This document shows positions 50,033-61,825 of a stretch of 64,000 nucleotides of DNA, piece after piece. The DNA is taken from contig NC_071668.1 of assembly GCF_028554725.1 (NCBI RefSeq), forward strand, positions 19,633,501 to 19,697,500. Reading direction: 5' to 3'. Position 1 is the stretch's first letter. Every line of letters starts with the position of its first letter. The stretch comes from Zeugodacus cucurbitae (Eukaryota; Arthropoda; Insecta; Diptera; Tephritidae). The translations under genes were made by a program, and so were the position numbers. Below the pieces are notes generated by a model. That model worked only from the letters and a program-made list of their open reading frames with translations, searched no databases and was not told the DNA's origin.

Positions 50033-53000
50033 AACTCAAATGGAATATATAATTTTCGATGTGAAGGTTATGAAGTCGGATGTTAGAACATTATGAAAAC
50101 TTTGCTCTAGTTGATCCAAGAGACCCAGATCTAATAAAAGAAAACCTACAAAAATATCACAATGCAGCTAGGAACACTAGGTGTCATTAGGTCTGGTTTT
50201 TAATGTTTATAAAGTTTCAAGTAAGTTGTTCCCTTTAGAAGAATAATTATATGTGTATTACCCAATAGGCACTCCATCCTTGAAGGCGGCCGTTTTGTAT
50301 AAATATGTTTTTGTGTGTCATTGAATAACCGCTGAAAATATTAAAATCTATGAGCTGTCATAATTTTGAATGTCTACAAATTGTTGTTTTTTGTTGTTCT
50401 GTTGTCTTTATGCATAAATTCATGAGGCAATTTCCTCGGCTGTAAACGGCAAAAGACAAACAAAAGCAAACACAAACAGGCAGAATATTAATGAAAACAA
50501 CAAAAAGCGGTTGAAGTGTATACAGTAGCCTACTTGTTGTCGAAGCACTGTGACCTCCCCCCTCCCCCACACACAGCCCATCAAATTATTAGCACAGCGC
50601 CGCATAATGATGCCAATGTCGGACGAGTGCGCGCACTTAAATTCGCTTAAATGATAATTTCGGTCATCAAAGACAAATGTCGTTTACGCTAATTTCAACG
50701 GAAATGCCACACAATTGGCAGCCGCCACTCAACGGCGCCCACGCCGCGCTGGCTTCAGTGAGCGCCAAACAACAGCCAACTACTTAGTTACAGAGAGACT
50801 CATATAGATATATACAGTGTGGTGTCTTCGTTATACCGTTATGTCAGCGGAGGTGCACAGCACGTTGCGCTGTTGATCTTATTGACCTCTTTTTATGTTG
50901 CGACTCACAACACAGCGTTGCATTCGAGTGGGGTGTACACGTGCCTTTGAAGCAACAAGGAGTAGGCATTTGTTACGTTCTTCGTAGGTGAGGGACGTCA
51001 GCTTTTGTGCCCATTAACTGGAACGTCACACAAGCGTCACATTTGCGTGTTGTCGAATTACGCCCATAAGTGCGCTTTAAAAGCGTATAAACAATCGAGT
51101 GTATTGCATAGCGTTAGGCGTAATCTTCGACAATTTGAAATTTGTTGTTGTTGTTGTTTTACATTTTTCAACTTAAAACTTTTGCCCCCTTCTCCCTTTG
51201 GTGCTGTTTAAAGCTGCTAAAATTCGTTTTAAACAGCCCCTTTGCAGCGTAATGCTCGTGTACGCTCGTTTTGCGCCTAAAAGACTGCTACACTTTGCTT
51301 TGTTTGCAAGCTTTTTCGTGTATTTGCTTTTGCTTTTTTTGCGTTTACATCATTTACACTACAATCGCTTATTGCTAAGTTTAAGTTGAACTTCACTTTG
51401 CGCCCCTGACCGCTCAACATCCTACATTTGCCCCGGACCCCTACCTTCCCTTTACTCTCCCCTCGCAAACTCGCTTTCTGTTGTTTGCTTTTAAGCAGAT
51501 TACAGATTGTGGGCAGTCGTGTAAGTCGTCCTTCAGCGCCACGGCGTTTCGACCGATTTAGCCGCAAATGTGTGCGCCCGGCTGCCGGTTGCTTTGATAC
51601 GAGCTTTTGATGTGCGCTTTGGCTCAACTGATGGCGCTTGAGGTGCTATGCGTTAGCATAAAAGTCATACTTTATGCTCGTGTTATGCGGTAATCGTGCG
51701 CTATGCTCTCGCGTGGGTGTAATCTAGTGTGTTTGCTGTTGATTTTGCCCACTTTGAGGCTGTTTTGCTGGCGTTTGTGTGCCGTGTTGGGGTGGATTAT
51801 GTCGTTTAATACTCAATAAAAATATATTTATTGTAATTTATTTTTAATATCGAGAGATTTACACCTACGCGTGAAGCTAAGCAACAACTTGTGCTAAGAA
51901 AACATAAACAAAATATTTTTATTTATTAGTAGAGGAAGTAATTTTCAACGCGTGAGGGTATTATAGTTTTAGTCGCCCATGAATCCAGATACAGTTTTTC
52001 AATTCAAGGAAATGGATAACAATATAATTTCGACAGGATTATCTTATTTTGAATTTGAGAAAGCGGTCAATGTACCGCCCAATTTTCTGTTTAAATCAAG
52101 ATGTGGCCTATTCGTTCTATTCATAAACAATATGGAGCCCGAAGCCGAATTATAACCTCACTCATTATCCAAATAACGGTATTTTGACTTCGAAGCTCGA
52201 CTTTATACCTCGACCTAAACAAGTGTCACTTAAATCATTTTCAAACTTTTTATTGGCACATTGAATTAATTTAGTGGCAACACTGCATTTCGTCATCTAA
52301 AATATTATGCGTAAGGAAGTAAAATCACGCTCGCTCTTCCTATATGTATGTATATATATAATATATCTCACGAAGGTAAAACCTACCTACTGGATTCAAC
52401 CATAACTAATTGTTTCATATTTTTTTCACGAGCTCTTGATGCATAAGTGGACTACACTCACATCTACTACATATATTTCGTGTGGTGACTCTGCCATACC
52501 TATTATTGGAGGTTATTCGATTCAATAAAAGCTTACAGTCAGTTACCGAAGAAGGTGTCGTTACCGTAGGGTGGGGTTGACCGCGAACCCTCATTTTTGG
52601 TTTCAACGCTGTTCTCAGCGCCTCGTCCAAGAATAAAGTTATGAAACTTAATTGAAGTTGAACCACCGTGTCTTCGGCAAATTATTACAGTTTAGATAAT
52701 CCTTGTCTTTTCTACCGTCCACGGTGAGCTCGATAAGAAAAATACTTTGAAGTTCCTAAGGTTTAAACGAATAATCTTGCCACTGAATGTTAATAGAAGG
52801 GATGCTAGCCCACTATATTCGACGAATTATAGCATTGAATAGTCATATCAATTGACTAACTAGATTATATTAATGGGGAATAAGACCGACTAAGCAGGTA
52901 AATTGAACCGACGGTTTCGGCACGAACTTTTCGAACAAAAGCCGAGATTTGCTGACTATAAAATCGAAAAGATTTCTTTATTTTTTTGTGATAGAAATCT

Positions 53001-53951
53001 ATGGCTCTTCCACATACCACTATCTTTTAGTTCGTCTAATTTCAAAGCAGATATTTTGGATATTTCTGACATGAAGATTCAGGAAAAGGACGACAGCCAT
53101 CCGAAAGAACACATAGGAAAGAATTCCTTATTTAATGAACGACGGTGGCAGATAAAGAAGACCTCTACCGTGTACCTTATGTCGGACTTTAGATAAGGTT
53201 AAGTTTAATGGCTGTTCCCCACCAGAGTAAAACACTTAGACTATGAAGGACAGTCCTTTGTGATGTCAAAAGTTTTATCCCCTCATAAAAATTTAAGAAC
53301 TTTCAAAGCACCTAGAATCAACCACAAATCTGCAGAGGTTTCTTACTGCTATTATCCGCTAATTGGTGAGGATGCATAAAAAAGTGAAATTCAAGAAATG
53401 CTTGTCTATATCTAGCAAAAGCAAGAATTCCAGAAGGAAATGTTGAGAAGATTCCAGAACTCATTCTCCTCCGAACAGCTTCTGCAGCTAGCGTTCGGTA
53501 AAATTTTTAGTTTGAGCACATGCATCCCGATGGGACAATGGCCAAGTAGAACCCCTATGATTATGGGCCTATGGTAGATTGTCCTTACTGAGTGCTAAGA
53601 GTTTCCCAGACCTCTTGTGATTCATCTTGGGCCTGAAAGATCTTTCAACAGAAAAAAGTGCGCTATCCAGCGCTTGCTCAGTTTCGCTCAGGTTCATCCA
53701 TCCAGTCATAAGTCACTTTATTATCGCCAAAATGGAAAGGTTTACGTAATACAAGGACATAATTCTAAAGTTCAGTATCATAAGGACCTTGTCCAGAGTC
53801 ACCTTATCCGTTTTTAGGTTTATAAAAAACTGGATGCTGATAGGAGAAGCCCAAGGTATTGTTGCCGATCACTCTGAGATAAAACTACATTTCATACTTT
53901 GTGTTTACATTAGAAGATTAGAGGATCGTGATTCTGATAGTCTGTTATCTA
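50033..53951. other. long intronic stretch, no gene seen
   Basis: AT-rich with a GC-richer part at 50690-51640, where overlapping frames occur on both strands without a recognisable domain. An acceptor-like ACGTTCTTCGTAG at 50975-50987 is directly followed by GTGAGG. AACAACAA/TTGTTG tracts lie at 50390 and 51145. Confidence 0.5.
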
Positions 53952-54175
53952 TAGTGCTCCAGCTCTAAAAGTGTTCGATGCAGTAGCCGCTGGTGGAAGC
54001 GGATGAAGATTGAGACCTCCACTTCGATGGAAGGACCAGGTGGAGACAGGTGGAGAAGGACCTGTCTTCCCTTGGTATTACCAATTGGCGCCAAACTGCC
54101 AAAAGGAGAGATGCGTGGCGCGCTGTTGTGGACCCGGCTATAACCGCGTAAGCGGTGTCTACGCCAGTCAAGAAG
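53952..54175 (+). pseudogene. RTE-like retrotransposon, extreme C-terminal fragment
   Basis: Translated pieces around 53955-54170 give ALKVFDA, then RPPLRWKDQVETG and the KERCVARCC/TNWRQTAKRR region in different frames, ending GCTATAACCGCGTAAGCGGT. This corresponds to the last ~70 codons of the element at 61826-62697. It contains frameshifts and an early stop. Confidence 0.8.
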
Positions 54176-55840
54176 AAAGAGAAGAAGCCACTCCGGAACC
54201 CTGCCACTGACGAAACGTATTTTGCAGTACCAAAGATCATTTGGCCAAAATAAACTCTTAAGCGAGTGAAAGTGCCTCGATTCACATTTGAATACTCATA
54301 CATATACTGGCAACAAAAAAATATGCACTCTACGCTCTTTCTCTCTCTCTCTCACTACTTATCTCGCGTCATCTTATCGACTCGAACGATTTTTAAGAAA
54401 CTTACACCAAAGCGCATAAAAGCATTTCCATTTTTATGGTTGCCAATTTTATCTAATAGATTAGCGTCGTGCTCCGCCCTTTGGCACTTGCTGCACAATA
54501 GACATTACGCTAGAAACTAGGTGAATGCTGATTTCACGACAACAATAAGAACAAATAAAAGTTGAAATAAAATAAGTTAAGTAAAGCAGTGAGACAATGA
54601 AAGGAAAGTGAGACGAAGACAAAAAAAAACCAAAAACAAAAACAAAAATGAAATCTTAAATTACAAAACCATTGAATACAATTTGTAAATAATTCACATC
54701 AATGACAGCTGTCGCCGGCATTTGTGTTGCAATGCCAGAGTTCTAGCGGCAACATGGACAGCCAACCAGCCAGCCAGCCAGGCAGACGGCTACGTTGCTG
54801 ACATCCGATGCTGATAATATTGGCAGCAGCGATTGTGCTGTCATCTGCTACTTTTTTACACACTTTTTTCTGTTTTACATAAAGAAAAATAAGTAAATGC
54901 AGATTGCTGCTTACATGGACGCACTGTTCTCACCTCACACACACTCTCTCTCTTTCTCTCGATGTGTGTGGGTGTGGTTGGGGGTTTCAATGAGCGTAGC
55001 TGGTGTAAAGCTGTATTTTATGGTGAATACATAAACAATGGCAAAATACTGGTGCAGACACTTACAACACTTGCAAAGTAAACCTATATCGTTGCAATTG
55101 GAAACTCACACACACATGCACACAGACTTATACTCCTACATAAACATTTACATGTATTTGTATTCGAGTTCAATGCAAGGAAAGTGAAGGTGGGCACGTT
55201 TCGAAGTTGTTGGTATGTTGATGAAGTTGGCGGGTGTTGTTGTTGTTCTTTTTTATTTTACTGGCACTATTGATGCTATTTAGACTTTGTGGCATATATG
55301 CCCATATATATACAACTGTATACCAAGCGGTGCAAAGTACTCATAGTAAACTAACAAAGATCTAGTGTGAACTGTTAGTCTAACCCTGAAAGCAACCGGT
55401 AAAAATCGACCTTTAAAAATCGACAAAGCCTTTCGAGCATAAGGTACGCTTCAGGCACAAATGAACCAGTCATAAGTTCAAAAATGGGCTAAAAAATGAT
55501 TACCTATCCATAGTTACACTGATCGAGCTGCACCTCATTTTATATATTTGATACCACCGAGCGGGGAGATTTCGGTTGCATGAGTTCCTTCGGTGCGAGA
55601 ACTGATCGAGTTTGAGAAATACTGATTTGATTATAAACTATATCAGTATATCTTCTTTAAGGATTATCTTGACTTAAAAAAATTTAATAGATGGGTATGA
55701 AAAAATTAGGCTTTTTGTACACATAAATCAACAGAAAGGACCTTAGTCTTAGTTTTAGAAAAGTCAAATTTTCTTCAAAGCTTCGTCTTTTCTCTTCTTG
55801 TCTTTGTGCAATATCGAGTGGGGCCTTCATTTGAAATGGT
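54176..55840. other. intronic sequence with simple repeats
   Basis: Contains (TC)n at about 54339-54354, a (CCAG)n stretch at 54763-54781, TC-rich DNA at 54942-54960 and TTGTTGTTGTT at 55236-55246. No coding sequence recognised. Confidence 0.55.
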
Positions 55841-56230
55841 AGTAAGTTCGGGTGTAACCGAACATTATATAAAAAATCCACTAGAACAGAGAAATCATTA
55901 GATATAGTATACGGGGACTGGGATGGATTTCATCTATGTTTGCCACCAAGCTACATTATATCTAAGAGTTTACGTTTATTTACTTTTGCTAAGATATCTT
56001 GCATGTCCACCGGAAGTTTGAAAATCCGAATATGAAGTATATGGGGGCTAGAAGAAATATTGACTTTGGCCCATTTTTGGAACCTTTGAATTTATTTAGA
56101 ATATCTCTGAGATTTACCGATATTTTCAATAAAAAATAGCAGCAAACTTCGTGGTCCTTATGTTCGATATCTCGAGAAAGTTGAAAAGTTATAATCAGAT
56201 TTTGGTGATTTTTATACGGGCTTTGTCACA
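55841..56230 (-). mobile_element. degraded copy of a hairpin-ended dispersed repeat
   Basis: GTTCGG-GTGTAA-CCGAAC at 55846-55863 is the reverse complement of the near-terminal hairpin of the 1.27 kb repeat at 39991-41263. The following DNA has the same texture (TATGGGGGCTAGAAG, CTAAGATATCTTGCATGTCC), but I cannot define the outer end. Confidence 0.5.
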
Positions 56231-56453
56231 CTAAATATAAAATATCTGTGCAAAGTGCGTGGTTGTGAATTGGTTTTTCTCAATTTCAAACTATCTAATT
56301 GGGATGCTAAGGAGATGGTTCGAAATATTTCGACTCAAGCGCCATCTAGCGTAATAGTTTATTTTTTATTTAGTGTTTTGCACATAGTTTTGGTAGCAAA
56401 AATCTGGTGTTTCACTGACGAATTCAATTTTAGTAAAAAGTTTTTATTTAAAA

Positions 56454-57788
56454 TCTGTATGCATGCAGGAAGATGCTTGGCACTACCTGGGGGCTTTCTC
56501 CCACTCTCATGCACTGGTGCTACACAGCAATAGTGAGACTAATTTTGCTCTACGGGGTTCTGGTATGGTGGACGGGTACCAGAAAATCTACGTATCTGAA
56601 GCCGATGGAAAAGGTTCAGCGGCTTGCAGCGCTATGTATAACGGGGGCCCTAAGAAACAAAATCGGCAGGTCGACTGATGGCAATAGGTGAATTCACATA
56701 CAGATCCTTCGAACACAGCTCGGTTGCTAAGAGCAGTCTGACAGGTATCGACTATCTGGTCCCATTCTACAACTGGGAAAGAGGTTTCATGGTAAACATG
56801 GAAAAGGATGGTTGGCGCAAGGGCACCGTAACTACACGCAACACCTTTACTATCTATACGGATGGCTCTAAAATGGATAAGGGAGTAGGTGCAGGAATAT
56901 ACTGTCCGGAATTAGGCATAAGACAACCGTTCAAACTGCCGAACCACTTCAGTACATTTCAAGCAGAGGTCTTTCCTATTGGGAAGGCAGCAGAGCTAGC
57001 CTCCAGCACACAAGGCAAATACTCTAAAATTAACATTTACGTAGACAGCCAAGCGGCAATATAGGCAGTAACCTCTTGTCGAATATCGGCCAAAAGTGTC
57101 CTGAGCAGCAGGGCAGCAGGGCAGCAGTGGTCAGGGTCGCCAGAAATATGAGGCTACACTTCTACTGGGTGCCAGGCCATAAAGGCATCGAGGGCAACGA
57201 AATCGTAGACGAGATTGCCAAGAGTGGTGTACAGCTGTCACCCGGAAACATGATCAACATCGCTAAACCCATGCACATTCTATACGATGACATAGACAGG
57301 TGCATGGCAAGAAGAATCATATCTCGCTGGAAGGATCTACCGGGGTGTAAAACTGCAAAGGTGCAAAGCAGTACATCAAAAATATACAAGGTTCCTACTG
57401 GTGCTCGATAGAAAGGGCTGTAGGACCATGGTTGGACCATGGTTACCGGTCACAGCCTTGTAGAGGCACATGCCTATAAAATGGGGCTGTCAGATCGGGA
57501 GGAATGCAGAAAATGTCAAGAGCGGAGCACCAAGGAAACAGTGGAACATCTCTTGTGCGTTTGTCCTGCGTTAGCGAGACAGCGTTTTAGGTACTTAGGG
57601 GCCCCACAGTACGATAAGTTAGAGGAGATATCGTCAGTGAAGCCTCATAAACTATTAAAATTCACGACAGGCGCAGGCATCCTGAACGCTGACTACTACT
57701 CAGGGAACACGAAAAGATATCGCAAAGGACCATAACTGGTCTATGCGTGGCCTGCAGGCCTACCAGACCATCCTAACCTAACCTAACC
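56454..57788 (+). pseudogene. non-LTR retrotransposon with RNase H, 5'-truncated
   Basis: Four consecutive pieces in shifted frames. 56473-56691: post-RT region (TAIVRLILLYGVLVWWTG, KVQRLAALCITGALRN). 56678-57064: RNase H with YTDGSKM, QAEVFPI and YVDSQAA, i.e. the D, E and D catalytic positions are present, ended by a stop at 57062. 57076-57411: FYWVPGHKGIEGNEIVDEIA, the last RNase H motif. 57439-57735: cysteine/histidine cluster (ECRKCQ, HLLCVCPALARQRF). A small repeat (AGCAGGGC) at 57103-57124 shifts the frame. The 3' end is CCTAACCTAACCTAACC. TTTTATTTAAAA (56442) and TTTTATTCAAAA (57789) may be the target-site duplication. Confidence 0.88.
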
Positions 57789-59429
57789 TTTTATTCAAAA
57801 GTTTCTATTGTGTTTCACAAGTTCAATAACGATACAGAATTTCTAGTTCAACACTAGTAGCTTTGGGACTACTTTGATGATTCCTACAAGGTATCTACAT
57901 ATGTGACAATATGTAACCACATATTCAACTTCTATAAATACAAACGTATTCATACTGCTTCACATCTATTTACTCCCTTTTCTCCATACACATACATATG
58001 AATATGTGATAATAGGTGTATGTGTTCTCACTCCTCCATCTTCCCTAATAAACAAATATAAATAAAATCTCAGCGTATGTGTAACGGAAACATGCTGTGC
58101 AAATAGTTTGCTATTGAGGAAGTGATAAAGTCAACAATTTGATACTTTTTTCATTCAATTTATTAACAATTGTGTCAGAGATGCCTTTCAGTTTTTCTTG
58201 TGAAACTATCGCTTTGAATGGCTTGAAGTGTAGTTGGAATGTGGTACTTGGTGACAGTTTGAAAGAGTGAACATAAAATACATTTCGAAAATACTATTTT
58301 TGAGTGGATAATGGAGGCATTGTTAGTTGCTCATAAATATTGGTATCGAAGTTGGATATAGTAGGCAACAGCTACAATTTAGTGGGTTGAATTTGAGACT
58401 GTAATCTAACGAGTGTTAAAGCTTTGACTGTCAAAGGGAAAACTTTTGCTCAAATTTTGTTATATTTGGTGGTCATTCCCAGATCAAAATCTTAATGATT
58501 TTGAACAAAGTTCTTCGCATGAAAAATTTCTGAGCAATAAATTCAACTAAAGCCCACTTTGAGCTTTTTCTTTAGGTGTTCACATTGTCGCCTTGTTTAA
58601 ATGTGGACTCTAAATGAGCCACCAAACTCAGCAGGACTCACTTTAAAGGCCTCATAAACTATAAATATTCATAAATTTATTACGACTTGTTATAATTTTC
58701 CTTGTACTCCATTTTAAACGCCTACAAAAGCGAAGAAAAACTTACCAACTTACTCTTGCAACCATAATTTTTTTTGCCCATTAAATAATATTAACTCGTT
58801 AGTAGTAATCTTTAAAGCGATTAAATTCATTAAGAAACTTTAAATCGCTCTCACCTGTACTGTACAACAACAACAAAGCATAATGTATAGTATACATTTA
58901 TATTAAATACCAGCAACCCTTTTGTTACACCCGAGAGACCGACATTGCTGCACCGCTGCTTACCTTCATTCATTGTAGTTGCTTGTGTGTTTGGCCCCCG
59001 GGCCGGTTAGGGTAATAAATTTCAATAGTTATGGCGAGATAAATGTGCAAACTAAATACACATTGGCCGACTTTAATAAATTTTCAAATATAAAAAAAAC
59101 ACAAACAAACAACTACAACAACAACGGTGTAACTGAAAGTAAATGATGCGTACAACAATAACAACAATGAAAGTAGCAACAACAATAACAATAACATTAA
59201 CAAGTACAGCAAACATATTCTAATAATCAACGCAATGTCCGAAGGGAGTAACGTGTAAGTAAACACAAACAAGACAACAACAGCAACAACAATAACGAAA
59301 AGAAAATAAACGAAGGTCGGCCCGAAGGCGGGGGAGAGTAGCAAACTATATTATATTATAATTGACATTAAATGGGAAAGTTAGAGAGAGGCGAAATAAA
59401 TGTTTTAGATAGTGAGGGTCAAAGAAAAG
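57789..59429. other. intronic sequence, no gene seen
   Basis: AT-rich, with CAACAACAACAA tracts at 58863 and 59115-59295 whose complement gives Leu/Val-rich minus-strand frames. Confidence 0.55.
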
Positions 59430-59520
59430 TGAAAGTAACCGGTTTGCAAAAGTAAAAGTAATCGGTTTTCAAAAAATAAAAGTAACCGGTTTTCAAAAAT
59501 GAAAGTAACCGGTTTTTATT
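59430..59520. repeat. four-copy 23-24 bp tandem repeat carrying AACCGGTT
   Basis: Unit close to AAAGTAACCGGTTTTCAAAA. The palindromic core AACCGGTT lies at 59437, 59484 and 59507, with AATCGGTT at 59460. The core matches the known binding palindrome of the epithelial factor Grainyhead; regulatory use is inference. Confidence 0.85.
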
Positions 59521-61201
59521 ATAAACAAAAGTAAAATAAAATTTCTCTGTGTGTACTTAGAAATCTTATTTTTTAATGTTTGCTTACGAGTGTCTTGCAC
59601 TCGGTTACTCTTAAAAGGTATCGGTTACCAGTACTCAGCATCACTTGAATGTATTCAGTCCACATAAATTGCTAAATATTATTCCAAATAATAATAATTT
59701 TTGCGATTTTTTCACCATTTGATCCACTTTTCTAAGAAAAATTGGGTGTTCCACAAGTTCAATTAGTCTAATTTCACAATTTTTGAGTCGCGGGCCAACT
59801 ATTTTTATAATTTTAAGTTTTGTAACCATTATTAGCAATAATACGAGGTAAAATTGATAATCTTAGTTCATATTTTCTTAACTGACGAAAACCAAGACGA
59901 TTACAGAGGCTAAGAAAATTAATTTTCTAAGAAAAGCGCTAATGAAATGGAATTTAGCTCAGTGTTCACATGTATCTACGATTAATTATATGCAAATACC
60001 GAAACTAAAGTATAACAATGGATACCTAATAGTATTCAACAATACCCATCACTATTTGTATGCCACTATATAGTGTGCTTTTAGGCGCCAAACCACGGTC
60101 AAATGAAATTTTCTTTGTAAAAAATGGAAAAAAGTGCACATTGCGATAATTATATCTGAGAAATAATCTAAAAAAGCAATGAGCAACGAGTGTGAGTTTA
60201 AGAGGGACTGCAATCCAACCACAATAATGAGCTTTGTGACAAATGTGTTTTATATGTAGACACTGAAATATACATTCATATATCAACCGTGCAACTTTGA
60301 CAGCTAACCGTGTGCATGTGTACAAACAATTGACGCGTCGCAGCGTACGGCGGCAGTTGAGTCTGTCCTTACGTTCATTCGGAATATATTGCCCTCCTGA
60401 GGCTACGCCACGCCACGCCAAAGTGATGTGGCAACACACTGAGCGAAACTATGAATGCGAACTAAAAATATATGTTTACGTCTAAAGGCATAAATTATAA
60501 ATAATCTGGAAAAAGTCCACTCGCTATGGAGTGTTGATAGTGGCGATTGGAGTGAAAGAAACATAAACTATCGGATTTATTTCCTTCTATTGATTGATGA
60601 TTTTTTATAAAAGCGGATGACATTTATCGAAGTTACTTGGAAGAAGGTGAGCTATAATAACTTCAGTACTATTTGTTTTGGATTGATAAGATTGGACTTG
60701 GAACTCATATCTTTAGCAACCCAGGCGAATTTTTCGAAAATTTTGGTAGGAATTCGGAATTGTGAGTGAGGTTTCCATCTCGGGATCATCTATAAGATCT
60801 TACCTTTCCTAACCTATATACTGACACCACTAGAACGGTCTTATTTAATCTATCGAGGTATGCCATCAATGGCTGCTTTAGGGAAGTCTGCATATAGATA
60901 AAAAACAAACAATATCAAGTTGATCTGCAGATCCACTCTAGATTCCTTAAGCTTTTTCCACATGAGCATTCATGTGTCGTCTTGGAAGAAAGATTAACTG
61001 TCTGACACGGAAAACGCAACCAAATAATCTTGAGAAATGCCACCGAATTAGCAGTCAATGGCGAGATAAAAATACAGGTTCATCTCGAGGAAACGATGAT
61101 TATTGTTCCGAAATCCAAATATACCTTTGTACTCTAATCGCCCTGAGTGATATTGCATTTTATTATATTCTCTACCTCCCAGGAATCTGTAATATATACA
61201 T
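59521..61201. other. intronic sequence, no gene seen
   Basis: AT-rich; short frames on both strands without recognisable domains. A further TATCGGTTACC lies at 59619-59629. Confidence 0.5.
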
Positions 61202-61284
61202 CTTAGGACAGTGTCGTACTGGGTTCAAAGCCTTCTTTTTCAAATTAACTAACAAGGCCAGGTATATTTCTTTAACATCCCTAT
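61202..61284. repeat. left member of a diverged ~85 bp direct repeat
   Basis: CTTAGGACAGTGTCGTACTG ... AAAGCCTTCTTTTTCAAATT ... TTTAACATCCC resembles TTAGGCAGTGTAGAACTGG at 61802 plus AAAGCCTTCTTCTTCAATTT ... TTGAACATCCC at 62711-62770. The right member is split by a retrotransposon. Confidence 0.8.
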
Positions 61285-61287
61285 ATA

Positions 61288-61796
61288 AAGGGTTTAAGAG
61301 CACTACACAGCGCTATTCACGTGAAAGTACATTCAATGCCGTTATGTAAAAAACCCTATATTATCCAAACATCAGCCAATTCGGGCCAAAAATATTCGAT
61401 TATTATTGAGCGGTAGGGATTTCCCATTCACAGTATCGTGACGATCTTGATCATCACGGAAGAAGTATGGCCCAATGACGTCGCCGGCTCATAAACCGCA
61501 GCAAACCGTAATTTTTTCTGGTTGACTCATGGGGTACGTGTGAATTGCTACCTGACCAATTATTGACGAAGCCATTTAGCCAGAAATGAGCCGACCATAA
61601 ACTGCACGTGGCGCTCTTAAAGTTGAGGCCACTGACTCCGAAATTTCGGTAGTAAATTTTAATAATTTCGACTCATTGTTTGATAACTTTCCATAATGAA
61701 ATGGTAAACCTTACAGAAGAGGAACAGGAAATAAATATTGCGTCGTTGGCTATCACTATTGGTCTACTTTGATGGCGTCCCTATCGAAAAACCCCT
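61288..61796 (-). mobile_element. Tc1/mariner-family element, copy 3 (internally deleted)
   Basis: About 509 bp on the minus strand between TA flanks, ends AAGGGTTTAAGAG and CCCTATCGAAAAACCCCTT. GTGAAAGTACATTCAATGCC at 61321 matches the 3' region of copies 1 and 2. The minus-strand coding remains include SESVAS, ALR/YGR joined directly to the LNGF region, EKITVCCGL and GDVIGPYFFRDDQDRH. It lacks most of the C-terminal half and shares the N-terminal deletion style of copy 2. Confidence 0.88.
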
Positions 61797-61825
61797 TATT
61801 TTAGGCAGTGTAGAACTGGTTCCAA

